Assembly: GCA_965276005.1 (NCBI GenBank)
Contig: OZ254962.1
Location: 1,860,001 to 1,924,000, forward strand
Direction of reading: 5' to 3'
Length of the DNA stretch: 64,000 bases
Source: G965232465 sp965276005
GTDB lineage: Bacteria > Pseudomonadota > Alphaproteobacteria > JAQWUY01
A model generated the notes under the pieces. It ran no database searches and was not told where the DNA came from. It saw only the letters and a program-made list of their open reading frames with translations. Both the position numbers and the translations under genes were made by a program. Positions 18,884 through 27,683 of the stretch are shown here, one piece after another; within the stretch, counting starts at the first letter, position 1, and every line of letters begins with the position of its first letter.

Positions 18884-19676
18884 ATATAGCCAATATCTCC
18901 CGAACTTTCCCCCGACTGGATGCGTTGGCACTGATGATGCGGTTGGTTTCGAACGCTATAATACGGGCGTGTTTGTATAATTCTCGTGTGATGGGGGTGT
19001 CGTTGTTGGAAATATAAACCTTTGCCCCTTGTCGTTGGGCGTGTCTGGCACAATCGGCTAAGTTTTGTTGGTCTTGCAGGGTGAATCCCTGTTGGGCGTA
19101 GGCGGTAAAATTGGCAGTTTCAGACAAAGGAACATAAGGCGGATCACAATACACAATATCGCCCCGCTGTACCTGTGCAAAAGTGTCACGAAAATCCTGT
19201 GCCGTAAATGTAGCAGTGTGCAATACATCGGCAAAATGGGTAATTTCTTTTATCGGCATATAAGGTTTTTTGTATTTGCCAAAAGGTGCATTAAATCCCC
19301 CCGAACGGTTATACCGACACAAGCCATTAAACGCATGGCGGTTTAAGTATACAAACAACACAGATTTTAAAAACGAATCGTCCGTAGTATTAAAAGTATG
19401 TCGCAATGTGTAAAACCGATTCGATATGTTGTTTTCGGGAATAAATACATTGTGAACAGCCCGTATAAAAGTGTCTTTATGGGCGATTATAGTATTGTAT
19501 AAATCGATTAAATCTGTGTTGCCATCGTATAATAAATAATGGGCATAGTCTGTATTTAAAGCAACTGCACACGACCCAGCAAAAGGCTCGATATACCGTT
19601 CGCCCCGTGCAAAATGGGGCAAAATATGCGGCAGTACCCGATATTTACCCCCCGCCCATTTTAAAAACGGTCTCAT
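18876..19676 (-). CDS. Dam-like (M.DpnII-A) adenine methyltransferase for GATC
   Basis: 266 residues from ATG at 19676, which overlaps the TGA of the restriction gene (ATGA). Motif I FLKWAGGKYR (residues 4-13), then RYIEPFAGSCAVAL, and motif IV DIVYCDPPY followed by FTAY are the class D12/Dam signatures. The length is normal. It should methylate adenine in double-stranded GATC and protect the chromosome from the adjacent endonuclease. A longer in-frame start (19706) exists but lacks the neat stop-start coupling. GATC specificity is inferred from family and gene order. Confidence 0.9.
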   Translation of the reverse strand: MRPFLKWAGGKYRVLPHILPHFARGERYIEPFAGSCAVALNTDYAHYLLYDGNTDLIDLYNTIIAHKDTFIRAVHNVFIPENNISNRFYTLRHTFNTTDDSFLKSVLFVYLNRHAFNGLCRYNRSGGFNAPFGKYKKPYMPIKEITHFADVLHTATFTAQDFRDTFAQVQRGDIVYCDPPYVPLSETANFTAYAQQGFTLQDQQNLADCARHAQRQGAKVYISNNDTPITRELYKHARIIAFETNRIISANASSRGKVREILAIYD

Positions 19677-20230
19677 TCCACCAATCCTTCGGGCAACCCA
19701 AGCCATGCAAGAGGGATTTCATTAAACTTGTAATGGCAATTTACGGAATCGATATATTCCAGAGTATCTCGATACGCAGGTTTTTTAAACCAATCGCTCA
19801 AGACATAAACATATTCCACTTCCAAATCTAGGGGTTTAACCAGTTTTTGGTACTGTTTGCGTTTAAAACCGGAAGTTTGCAATTTTTCATCCACAGACCC
19901 TCCCACTTGTTGGTATTTTACCTCTATAATAAACAAAGTTTTCCGAACGATAACAATTAACGCACTATCAGGTTCCAGTTTTCTGGATAAGATGGTTTTA
20001 GCGTCCCGTACCCCCTTACTTTGCAAATACCTATACAGCCCCTGTTTTTTACACAGTTCCGCAACCAGTTTGCCTTGAAAAAAGATATTATATATACCAT
20101 GTAAATGTTTCTCTTTTTTTTCTGCAACCTCATAGCCTGCGATTTTTTTAAATGTATCGATAAGATCTACTTTGCGTTCAAAATGTAAACCCGTTATTGT
20201 CTTGCCACCACCCGTGCCACCTTCGATCAT
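19673..20230 (-). CDS. Type II restriction endonuclease, DpnII/MboI-like
   Basis: 185 residues, shorter than DpnII or MboI (about 280). Start ATG at 20230 with AAGGATAG just upstream. A PD-(D/E)xK core is visible: Asp in LEPDSALIVIV, then IIEVKYQQ with Glu and Lys of the catalytic pair, followed by FKRKQYQKL. The N-terminus EGGTGGGKTITGLHFE resembles the start of several type II enzymes. Identity rests on this core and on its place immediately before a Dam and a DpnA methylase. Cleavage at unmethylated GATC is inferred. It is translationally coupled to the methylase genes. Confidence 0.78.
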   Translation of the reverse strand: MIEGGTGGGKTITGLHFERKVDLIDTFKKIAGYEVAEKKEKHLHGIYNIFFQGKLVAELCKKQGLYRYLQSKGVRDAKTILSRKLEPDSALIVIVRKTLFIIEVKYQQVGGSVDEKLQTSGFKRKQYQKLVKPLDLEVEYVYVLSDWFKKPAYRDTLEYIDSVNCHYKFNEIPLAWLGLPEGLVE

Positions 20231-20328
20231 GTTTCACTATCCTTATATGAGCTGATAAATATAAATGTACTATACGATCAAAAACAAAAAAGATCCACCG
20301 TTATATTTGGGCAAAAATATAAAAAGAC

Positions 20329-20358
20329 TTGACATTGCAATCCATTACAATTTAATAT
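20329..20358 (+). promoter_or_regulatory. Sigma70 promoter
   Basis: TTGACA (20329-20334), 18 bases, TAATAT (20353-20358) on the plus strand. It would start transcription near 20365 and drive the small secreted protein at 20490, with a leader of about 125 nt that contains a possible 33-codon frame. Confidence 0.65.
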
Positions 20359-20391
20359 AGAATATGTATAAAGTTATATGATATAAGATAT

Positions 20392-20493
20392 ATGGGTATT
20401 TATAAGCAATGGCACCCAAAATCCGCATTGGGAAAAACACATAACATGCGAGAAATTGGCTGCGAATACACAAATAGAAACATAAAAATATGA
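20392..20493 (+). CDS. Possible 33-residue leader ORF, uncertain
   Basis: An ATG frame starts inside the transcript of the 20329 promoter. Its TGA overlaps the ATG of the next gene (ATGA at 20490-20493), as in translational coupling. The peptide (starting MGIYKQWHPK, ending NRNIKI) has no recognisable domain and its ribosome site is weak. Chance is a real alternative. Confidence 0.25.
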   Translation: MGIYKQWHPKSALGKTHNMREIGCEYTNRNIKI

Positions 20494-20828
20494 GAATTTT
20501 TCAAATACTACTTACCTTGACTCTTATGTTTATTCCATCGGTCTGTTTTGTTTATGAAATACGGGAGGTATGTGCCACGCATGTTGCCACAGGTCAAAGC
20601 CAGCTTGTGCAAGCCCACATTTACAAAGGTAGCGAACTCAACAAAATTACAAATACGCACAGATTTAATAGTCAGGGGAAATATTATGTGGTTATTTTTT
20701 GGGAAAACAATCGCATTTCTATTATTGAAATGCCATCGTATTTTTATCTGTTTTCTATGGGGATCGAAGGTACAGACCAAACCGGGCACAAATGGATTAT
20801 TGAATGGTATTCCTATATGTGCGATTAG
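20490..20828 (+). CDS. Small secreted protein of unknown function
   Basis: 112 residues. Residues 1-19 (MRIFQILLTLTLMFIPSVC) form a signal peptide-like hydrophobic start. The mature part has two cysteines (CATHVATG near residue 29 and the penultimate Cys) that could form a disulfide, and beta-type alternation (KYYVVIFWENNRISIIEM). I do not recognise the family. It has its own promoter upstream and converges on the ferredoxin gene with five bases between stops. Confidence 0.55.
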   Translation: MRIFQILLTLTLMFIPSVCFVYEIREVCATHVATGQSQLVQAHIYKGSELNKITNTHRFNSQGKYYVVIFWENNRISIIEMPSYFYLFSMGIEGTDQTGHKWIIEWYSYMCD

Positions 20829-20833
20829 GTGTA

Positions 20834-21172
20834 TTAATCGCCCTCACCGGCTTTTTTGCTAAAATATTTTTCGAATTTGTCCTCGACGCCGTTGTAGGCG
20901 TCTGCTTCGGGCAGAGCCGATCTTTTTTCGGTTATATTGGGCCAGAGTTCTGAAAACTCTCGGTTCATTTCCAGCCACTGTTCCGCTTGTGCGTCCGTGT
21001 CGGAAAATATGGCTTCTGCGGGGCATTCGGGTTCACACACGCCACAGTCGATACACTCATCGGGGTGGATAACCAGTGTATTTTCGCCCACATAAAAACA
21101 ATCGACGGGGCATACTTCGACACAGTCCGTGTACACACACATAATACAATTTTCGCCCACCACATAAGTCAC
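20834..21172 (-). CDS. fdxA: 7Fe ferredoxin (FdxA)
   Basis: 112 residues starting with GTG at 21172, as the family N-terminus (M)TYVV.ENCI begins exactly there. Cysteines CIMCVYTDCVEVCPVD (residues 9-21) and CIDCGVCEPECP (about 40-50) give the usual [3Fe-4S] plus [4Fe-4S] pattern. The C-terminal extension to 112 residues is normal for alphaproteobacterial FdxA. It is a soluble electron carrier. It lies 18 bases after purH, with GGGGAAGGGGG as ribosome site, and probably shares its transcript. Confidence 0.92.
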   Translation of the reverse strand: MTYVVGENCIMCVYTDCVEVCPVDCFYVGENTLVIHPDECIDCGVCEPECPAEAIFSDTDAQAEQWLEMNREFSELWPNITEKRSALPEADAYNGVEDKFEKYFSKKAGEGD

Positions 21173-21190
21173 AGTTTCGCCCCCTTCCCC

Positions 21191-22756
21191 CTAGTGTTTA
21201 AAGTGTCTCATAGCTGTAAATACCATAGCAATACCCGCTTTATTAGCGGTGTCAATGATGGCGGTGTCGTTGCGGCTGCCCCCCGGTTGGATAACCGCTG
21301 TTGCCCCGGAGGCGATACACAATTCTAACCCATCGGCAAACGGAAAGAACGCATCGGATGCGACCACAGAATCCTTACAACCGATAAAATTGCTGCCTTT
21401 TTCTGCCCCAATCCGTGCGGAATCTATACGGGACATTTGCCCCGCCCCAATACCCACCGTTTGACCGTTCTTGGCGTATACAATAGCGTTCGATTTCACA
21501 TGCTTACAGGCTTTCCATGCAAACATCAAATCCGCCCACTCTGCATCCGTTGGCGGGCGATCGGTAACGACCGTGCAATCGTCCGGTGTAACCGTGCCAC
21601 AATCACGGGATTGCACCAACAACCCGCCCGCCAAGTGTTTGATAACGCTGCCTCCGTCCCGCACATTACACACCGCCCCCGTTGCCAACAACCGCAAATT
21701 TTCCCGTGCGGATAATATATGCACCGCCTCATCGGTAAAAGCGGGGGCAACTATGACCTCGAGGAATATCTCGTCCAATATATTGGCAAAGTCCGCATCT
21801 ACGGGTTTGTTAAAGGCAACAATGCCCCCAAATGCGGACACAGGATCGCATGACAAGGCTTTTTGCCACGCATCGCCAACCGTGTCGCCAATGGCAATAC
21901 CACAGGGATTGGCGTGTTTGATAATCGCACAAGCGGCGGCGGTTTTGTATTCGCATACCATCTCAAAAGCCGTATCCGCATCGTTTAAGTTGTTATATGA
22001 CAGCTGTTTTCCTTGTAGTTGGGTGGCATTTGTAACCCCCCGGCGATTTTCGTTGGTGGCGTACAGGGCGGCTGTCTGGTGCGGGTTTTCCCCGTATCGT
22101 AACCGCTGCTTTAAGGTACCCACCGCAAACAGGGTTTGTGGTGTGTCCTCATTCATGCCCTTCGACATCCAATGGGCGATGTGGCTGTCATAAGTTGCCG
22201 TATGGCTAAAAGCCGATAACGCCAGCTTACGGCGGGTATCGAGAGTAGTTGCCCCGGCGTTGCTGTCCATTTCTTGCAGCACCGTTGTATACTGGTTGTA
22301 ATCGGTAATAACCGTAGTGTGTTTGTGGTTTTTAGCACAAGACCGCACCATCGACGGCCCGCCAATATCGATATTTTCAATACATTCATCGAACCCCGCC
22401 CCCGATTCCACCGTATGCACAAACGGATATAAATTGACCACCACCATATCGATGGGCGATATGTTGTGGGCATCCATCGACAAAATGTGCTTTTCGTTGT
22501 CCCGATCCGCAAGTATCCCCCCGTGTATCAACGGGTGTAAAGTCTTTACCCGCCCGTCCATAATTTCTGGAAAACGGGTGTGTGAAGACACATCGGTAAT
22601 GGGAATACCTGCCTCTTTTAACGCCCGTGCGGTACCGCCAGTGGATAAGATATGCACTTGGTGTTTTATCAACCCTTCGGCAAAATCAATGAGTCCGGTT
22701 TTATCGGATACAGATATTAAAGCCCGTACAATTTTTATGTCTTTGCGTTTCCCCAT
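21191..22756 (-). CDS. purH: Bifunctional AICAR formyltransferase / IMP cyclohydrolase
   Basis: 521 residues, full length. The N-terminal IMP cyclohydrolase domain (about 1-145) has ISVSDKTGL, STGGTA, MDGRVKTLHP and ENIDIGGPSM. The C-terminal formyltransferase domain has RYGENPHQTAALY, KHANPCGIA (Lys-His catalytic pair) and IQPGGSRND. It carries out the last two steps of IMP synthesis from AICAR in the cytosol. RBS GAGGAATG precedes the ATG. A heparinase II/III-like gene precedes it by 119 bases, the order typical of alphaproteobacteria. Confidence 0.96.
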   Translation of the reverse strand: MGKRKDIKIVRALISVSDKTGLIDFAEGLIKHQVHILSTGGTARALKEAGIPITDVSSHTRFPEIMDGRVKTLHPLIHGGILADRDNEKHILSMDAHNISPIDMVVVNLYPFVHTVESGAGFDECIENIDIGGPSMVRSCAKNHKHTTVITDYNQYTTVLQEMDSNAGATTLDTRRKLALSAFSHTATYDSHIAHWMSKGMNEDTPQTLFAVGTLKQRLRYGENPHQTAALYATNENRRGVTNATQLQGKQLSYNNLNDADTAFEMVCEYKTAAACAIIKHANPCGIAIGDTVGDAWQKALSCDPVSAFGGIVAFNKPVDADFANILDEIFLEVIVAPAFTDEAVHILSARENLRLLATGAVCNVRDGGSVIKHLAGGLLVQSRDCGTVTPDDCTVVTDRPPTDAEWADLMFAWKACKHVKSNAIVYAKNGQTVGIGAGQMSRIDSARIGAEKGSNFIGCKDSVVASDAFFPFADGLELCIASGATAVIQPGGSRNDTAIIDTANKAGIAMVFTAMRHFKH

Positions 22757-22875
22757 GTGTTACATTCCTCATGTGCGTTTTGTGTGTGTGGTTTTATATG
22801 CCATAGCCTATGTATATCATATTTTTATGCTATTTTGCTTGATTTCAATTTAGATATGATGCCGTTTGTAAAAAA

Positions 22876-24510
22876 TCACGACACATCTAGGGTCAATGAC
22901 CAATCTATATGTATGTCCTTCTCACCTAGTACTGTGGGTGTGTGTTGGCATTGTAAAACAATTTGCTCTGTGGGCATATATACAAAATTTTCATCTATGT
23001 AATAGCTGGGTTCGAGCAAAATTTTACTATTTTTGGCTTCAAATATAGCCGTATTTTTCTTTTGAAAGGTCAAGAGAACTTGTCCCGATTGCAACTTTGT
23101 CGCTTTGACGCTGGGGTGCAGGTGTAAGCGAATGGCAATATCCATCGGCACCGCCTGTGCAAAATCGCCTGTAAAGATAACCGAATCCCGACATTGCACC
23201 GTGTTACCGTCCGTGTGGACACCGACTTTGCGTTCGACTCGCACAGCGAAGGCGGACTCGTATCCCGTGTGTGCAGCTTGTATCACTGCCCAATCCCCTG
23301 CCGTACTGTGTTTGGTACTGACTGTACAGGCGATATATGGGTTTTTGGCATATGTAGGGTTTTGCAATTTGCCAATGGGGACACTGTTGGTATCGTTGAT
23401 AACCAAAGTGTTATGGGCAGCCGAATAGCGACTCACAGCCTGCATATTGTGTGTGTGTCCACAGGCTACAAACAACGGCTGTTTTTGACAATGCACGGTT
23501 ATACCCAACAGCCCCCCGTTATCGGTGGCATATCCCCGACGGTTTTGTGCATCGAGATACAGAGTGATACCAACGGTTTTGTGCATCATATATCCACTGT
23601 CGATTAAACACGGTACGACGCCCCGTTCGTTTTTACACAGCCGTTTTATCATATGGTATTGATGGTTTATACCAGTTGCCCCTGCCATGTGGGCAAAGTC
23701 CATATTGACATTGTAAAAAAACCGCACGACCCGCCACATTTTGTCCACATATACATCTAAGACTTCTGGGGTGCCTGCCTGCATTTTATGAAGAGTCGAT
23801 CGCAGGTATAGACATGTTTTTAACACGCTAATATGGGTAGGGAGATGCCCTTGTACAAACCCATCTGCATCCATAATATCGTCCAAAATGGTTAAAATCG
23901 TGCCCATCATCTGTTTGATATGTATGGTCGTATCGCCTAGACTCAGCCCCGCACAAATCAAAGCCCGCAAGGCGTGTATACACTGGATTTGGGTGGGCGG
24001 TGTCAAGGCGATGACCCGGTGTGTGTACCAATATTCCAAATATCGATAATGGGTGGCAATGATCTTGTGAAAATCTTGACGCTCAGCGTAGGGTATATCA
24101 CTGACAAGGGCGTCATAATGGCTCAGCCATGCACACAAGCGGTGTGCGGTAATATCAAGACGCCATACATCGCTGGAAAACGCTGTGCCATAAGTATCGT
24201 GCCAATCGATAATCCAGCCGATACACTTGGCAAAAGCAGCGGTCGATCGCATGTGTAATAGCCATTCGAAACTATGGGCATGTGCTACCCATACAGGGGG
24301 GGTGTTTTGTGGGTAAGCAAACGGGCTATCGGCTGTCTTAAACGCATGCCCCTCCCATGTAAAAATACCCTGTTGATACAACGCCCCTTTTTGGGCATCG
24401 GGCGACCAGCATATGGGCAGCGATTGTACGGTTTCGATACCACTTACATCCGGATTAAACAGCCACAGAGCGACTTTGTGTAATGGACGGCGGAACAGCT
24501 GCATGGGCAA
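22876..24510 (-). CDS. Heparinase II/III-family protein
   Basis: 544 residues, cytoplasmic by sequence. The N-terminal half is helical (alginate-lyase-like toroid): WIIDWHDTYG, WRLDITAHRLCAWL, IALTPPTQIQ. The C-terminal half is the beta-sandwich: DSGYMMHKT, NGGLLGITVHCQKQPLFVACG and SAAHNTLVINDTNS. The usual AHAG motif is not clearly present. In alphaproteobacteria this gene regularly sits between rpe and purH, as here, although its substrate there is unknown. The rpe stop lies nine bases before its ATG. The polysaccharide lyase activity itself is not established for this subgroup. Confidence 0.85.
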   Translation of the reverse strand: MPMQLFRRPLHKVALWLFNPDVSGIETVQSLPICWSPDAQKGALYQQGIFTWEGHAFKTADSPFAYPQNTPPVWVAHAHSFEWLLHMRSTAAFAKCIGWIIDWHDTYGTAFSSDVWRLDITAHRLCAWLSHYDALVSDIPYAERQDFHKIIATHYRYLEYWYTHRVIALTPPTQIQCIHALRALICAGLSLGDTTIHIKQMMGTILTILDDIMDADGFVQGHLPTHISVLKTCLYLRSTLHKMQAGTPEVLDVYVDKMWRVVRFFYNVNMDFAHMAGATGINHQYHMIKRLCKNERGVVPCLIDSGYMMHKTVGITLYLDAQNRRGYATDNGGLLGITVHCQKQPLFVACGHTHNMQAVSRYSAAHNTLVINDTNSVPIGKLQNPTYAKNPYIACTVSTKHSTAGDWAVIQAAHTGYESAFAVRVERKVGVHTDGNTVQCRDSVIFTGDFAQAVPMDIAIRLHLHPSVKATKLQSGQVLLTFQKKNTAIFEAKNSKILLEPSYYIDENFVYMPTEQIVLQCQHTPTVLGEKDIHIDWSLTLDVS

Positions 24511-24519
24511 AATCTCTAT

Positions 24520-25173
24520 TTATGTGGCAGTGCGAATCGCTTCGATAGCGGTTTTATAACACGGCTTGCCAAACACAGCCGTACCCGCCACCAACACATT
24601 TGCCCCTGCGGTTTTTACCAATGGGGCGGTCGCTGCAGTAATGCCCCCGTCTACTTGCACATCGATAGGGCGGTCTTGTGCATCTGCCATAGTGCGAAGG
24701 GTGCGGATTTTATCGCATTGATTGGGCATAAACTGTTGCCCACCAAAGCCCGGATATACGGTCATAACCACCATATAATCGACCCATGCCATCACCGGCA
24801 ACACCGCATCGGCGGGAGTATCCGGAGAAAGGGCAACACCCGCCCATAAACCCGCCCGTTTGATTTTTTGCAACACCTGTTCGATACCGTCCGTTTCGAT
24901 GTGGGCGGATATACTGTCGGCACCTGCACTGATAAAAGCATCCAAATAGGGCAGTACTGGATCGATCATTAAATGCACATCCATGCGTTTTGTGCTGTGC
25001 GGTTTAATAGCCTCAAGCACGCACGCCCCAAACGAAATATTGGGGACAAAATGCCCATCCATCACATCGATGTGAATCCAATCACAGCCCGCCGTGTCAA
25101 TAGCCTGAATTTCGTGTTGCAAACAGGCAAAATCAGCAGCTAATATAGAAGGGGCAATTTTAATAGGGGGCAT
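24520..25173 (-). CDS. rpe: Ribulose-phosphate 3-epimerase
   Basis: 217 residues, normal length. TIM-barrel signatures in order: APSILAADF (Ser8 region), IHIDVMDGHFVPNISFG with metal ligands His and Asp, HLMIDP, TVYPGFGGQQFM, and QVDGGI near residue 175. It interconverts ribulose 5-phosphate and xylulose 5-phosphate in the pentose phosphate pathway. It directly precedes the heparinase-like gene and follows the CBS protein by 25 bases, so all may be co-transcribed. Confidence 0.95.
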   Translation of the reverse strand: MPPIKIAPSILAADFACLQHEIQAIDTAGCDWIHIDVMDGHFVPNISFGACVLEAIKPHSTKRMDVHLMIDPVLPYLDAFISAGADSISAHIETDGIEQVLQKIKRAGLWAGVALSPDTPADAVLPVMAWVDYMVVMTVYPGFGGQQFMPNQCDKIRTLRTMADAQDRPIDVQVDGGITAATAPLVKTAGANVLVAGTAVFGKPCYKTAIEAIRTAT

Positions 25174-25198
25174 CGGATAGTATCGTGTATATATGGGG

Positions 25199-26086
25199 TT
25201 ATGTATCCTGTTTCGGGTTTAGTAATTGCACATGGTGAATACGGCGGGGATCGCTTTTTTCGATGACGAATTGCAAACCAGAGTGTTCATGGATGATAAC
25301 TTCGCCCAAGTTTGGCACCCGTCCCGCCACAAACACCAACAACCCGCCTAAGGTGTCGAATTCCTCGTCTTTTTCGTCATCGTTTAAAGCCAGCCCAAAT
25401 TCTGTTTGTAAATCGTCCAGCTCCATACGGGCGTCGATATTGACAGTACCATCGGTGTTTTTTAAGTACATGATTTGTTGTACATCGTGTTCGTCGACAA
25501 TGTCGCCAACGATTTCCTCCACCACATCTTCGATAGTAACCAACCCGTCGACGCCGCCGAACTCATCGACAACGATTGCCACATGTTGGCGTTTTACCTG
25601 CATCCGTAGCATTAAATCCAACGCCCGCATACTGGGCACCACGAATATAACCGGTCGCAACAAAGCGGTAATCGGGGTGCGTTTTTTCGATATAGCGGAC
25701 AACAACATATCCTTAATATGCACCATGCCGATGACATTGTCCAAGTCGCCATCGTATACGGGGTATCGGCTGTGTGGGTGTTGGGCGACAAAGCGGGCGG
25801 ATTTTTCCACCGACCACTTAGAATCCACTTGGCGGATTTCTGCCCGTGGGATCATAATATCTTTGACGGTACAATCGCCAATATTTAAAATATTTTTAAT
25901 CAGGGCTTGTTCGTCATCGCTGAGCGGTGCGTCCCGATCGTCTTGTTGTTCCAGCAAGTTTTCCAAGCTTTCCCGTACACCATCATTACTGTCCCATCCG
26001 ATAAGTGATTTTAACAATGAAAATACCCCGCCATTTTTGTTACCACTGGCGGCGGGGGGATCCTGTATATGAGATTCTGTGTTCAT
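25199..26086 (-). CDS. CorC/HlyC-type CBS-pair protein
   Basis: 295 residues from ATG at 26086. The in-frame start at 26176 would add a hydrophobic 30 residues unlike the family, and TAGGAG precedes the shorter start. A CBS pair (about 75-200) has IMIPRAEI, PVYDGDLDNVIGMVHIKD and AIVVDEFGGVDGLVTIEDVVEEIVGD. The C-terminal CorC_HlyC domain ends GRVPNLGEVI. No DUF21 membrane domain is present, so it is the short cytoplasmic type linked to Mg/Co efflux and acyl-chain metabolism. Exact role uncertain. Confidence 0.88.
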   Translation of the reverse strand: MNTESHIQDPPAASGNKNGGVFSLLKSLIGWDSNDGVRESLENLLEQQDDRDAPLSDDEQALIKNILNIGDCTVKDIMIPRAEIRQVDSKWSVEKSARFVAQHPHSRYPVYDGDLDNVIGMVHIKDMLLSAISKKRTPITALLRPVIFVVPSMRALDLMLRMQVKRQHVAIVVDEFGGVDGLVTIEDVVEEIVGDIVDEHDVQQIMYLKNTDGTVNIDARMELDDLQTEFGLALNDDEKDEEFDTLGGLLVFVAGRVPNLGEVIIHEHSGLQFVIEKSDPRRIHHVQLLNPKQDT

Positions 26087-26186
26087 CTGTTTTGTAAGAC
26101 TCCTAACATGATAGGGTATTTTAAAACACTTTGAAAAAATTGTAAACAAAAAAACACACACCAGCAAAAAAGACAACGCTGGATTT

Positions 26187-27548
26187 TTAGGTTTGTACTT
26201 TTTGGAATATGCGTTCTTGTCTTGTCATATAGTGTACCCGCCAGCCGCCCAATACGGCGGTAAGAGCTATGGAAATTATGATACTGCCCATCAGGGCGTG
26301 CATTTCACCGCCATAGTGGAACACCCACACATAGCCCACCGCAGGACCAATCACTCCGTAACACAGCCACATAATATACGGCATACAATTGGTGTCGTTC
26401 ATTGCCATTAAGCTACGGGCAATAATCTGTACATAAGCCTCTATAATAAAACCAACCATTAAAATCGGAAAAATGCCCTTTGCCAACAGGCTAATTTGGG
26501 CATAATGCACATCGTTTACATCCAGTATCACACCTATAGGTGCGAGTGGATAAAATATCAACAACACCGCAAATATACTACACCATACGGTCATAAGCCC
26601 TATATATATCCAAAATCCTTTTAAATAGGCGGTTCTGTCCCGTTTACCGGCTTCTTGGGCAAGGTAAATGTTACACGCTTCTGCCATACCCAGCACACTG
26701 GCAAACAGCACATTCCACACCTGAAACACCACCCCCCATGCGGCAAGTTTGACCGGGTCAAAACCGCCGGCGTATGCGTTCATGACACTAAACAAAATCA
26801 GCTCCGAAACAATCAAAAAGCCAATGCCCATACCCAATTTTACAATGCGTTTTTTGTAATACATATCGATATTCGGAAACCCTTGCCACAGGGAAATATT
26901 TTGCTTTCTGCCCCGCAACGAAGCAAACAAAATCACCAAAACCATACTGCTACACATGGAAATACCGGTCGCCAAACCGCCCCCATACAAGCCCAATTCG
27001 GGCATGCCCAAATTGCCGTATATTAACGCATAATTTAAAACCACATTTAACGGCATCGCCAATATATTGACAAACAAAATATGCCGAAACAGCTTTTGAT
27101 TTACCAAAAACATACGAAACGGTACCGCCATAATGGCAAACGCACTGTACATCCGCCCGTCTAGATAGGTACTGATGTGATCGATTAAGGTATCGTCGAA
27201 CCACAACAACGACAGGGCATATTCGATATTCATAAACCAAATAAATAAGATAACGCTAAACAGTATCGACAACATACTACCGGCTTGTACCACCCGCACC
27301 ATCATCGGGTAATTTTTTGCCCCTGATGCCTGTCCTATTAGGGAGCCCGTCATAATCAAAATACCGACAAAAAACACCACAGACAAAGCATAAAAAGCCC
27401 CCGCCAGATTCACAGGACCCAGCAACAACGCATCATAACGGCCAATCATAATGGCATCGATAAAGTTGTTTGAAAACTCTATTATCTGAAACATCATAAC
27501 CGGCACGGTCATAATCAGTATATGTTGTATATTTTTCCACAAAGTCAT
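26187..27548 (-). CDS. MATE-family multidrug/metabolite exporter
   Basis: 453 residues from ATG at 27548, which has AAGGTG seven bases upstream; a GTG six codons earlier is less likely. Twelve hydrophobic segments in two sets of six. Conserved points include PVMMFQIIEFSNNFIDAIMIGRYD in helix 1, GQASGAKN after helix 2 and LAQEAGKRD in the second half, each typical of MATE transporters. It would couple export of an organic compound to Na+ or H+ entry. Substrate unknown. Confidence 0.88.
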   Translation of the reverse strand: MTLWKNIQHILIMTVPVMMFQIIEFSNNFIDAIMIGRYDALLLGPVNLAGAFYALSVVFFVGILIMTGSLIGQASGAKNYPMMVRVVQAGSMLSILFSVILFIWFMNIEYALSLLWFDDTLIDHISTYLDGRMYSAFAIMAVPFRMFLVNQKLFRHILFVNILAMPLNVVLNYALIYGNLGMPELGLYGGGLATGISMCSSMVLVILFASLRGRKQNISLWQGFPNIDMYYKKRIVKLGMGIGFLIVSELILFSVMNAYAGGFDPVKLAAWGVVFQVWNVLFASVLGMAEACNIYLAQEAGKRDRTAYLKGFWIYIGLMTVWCSIFAVLLIFYPLAPIGVILDVNDVHYAQISLLAKGIFPILMVGFIIEAYVQIIARSLMAMNDTNCMPYIMWLCYGVIGPAVGYVWVFHYGGEMHALMGSIIISIALTAVLGGWRVHYMTRQERIFQKVQT

Positions 27549-27596
27549 AACGCCGCACCTTATCACACTCTGTTATAAAAAGCGAAGTATTTTTTA

Positions 27597-27625
27597 TTGT
27601 CAAATACATATATCCGTGATATACT
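27597..27625 (+). promoter_or_regulatory. Sigma70 promoter for the ClpP-like gene
   Basis: TTGTCA (27597-27602), 17 bases, TATACT (27620-27625). Start near 27632, about 52 nt before the ATG at 27684. Confidence 0.7.
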
Positions 27626-27683
27626 CCGTGTGTCTATATGGTATTTCAAAACTATATTTTTTTTATGTACTCAGGAGGATATT

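Noticed and set aside
18098..20230. Mobile element carrying the restriction system
   Set aside because: No integrase, transposase, flanking direct repeats or tRNA gene could be seen around it, so transfer remains only a possibility.
26087..26176. Thirty-residue hydrophobic N-terminal extension of the CBS protein
   Set aside because: The family starts after it, and TAGGAG stands before the ATG at 26086.
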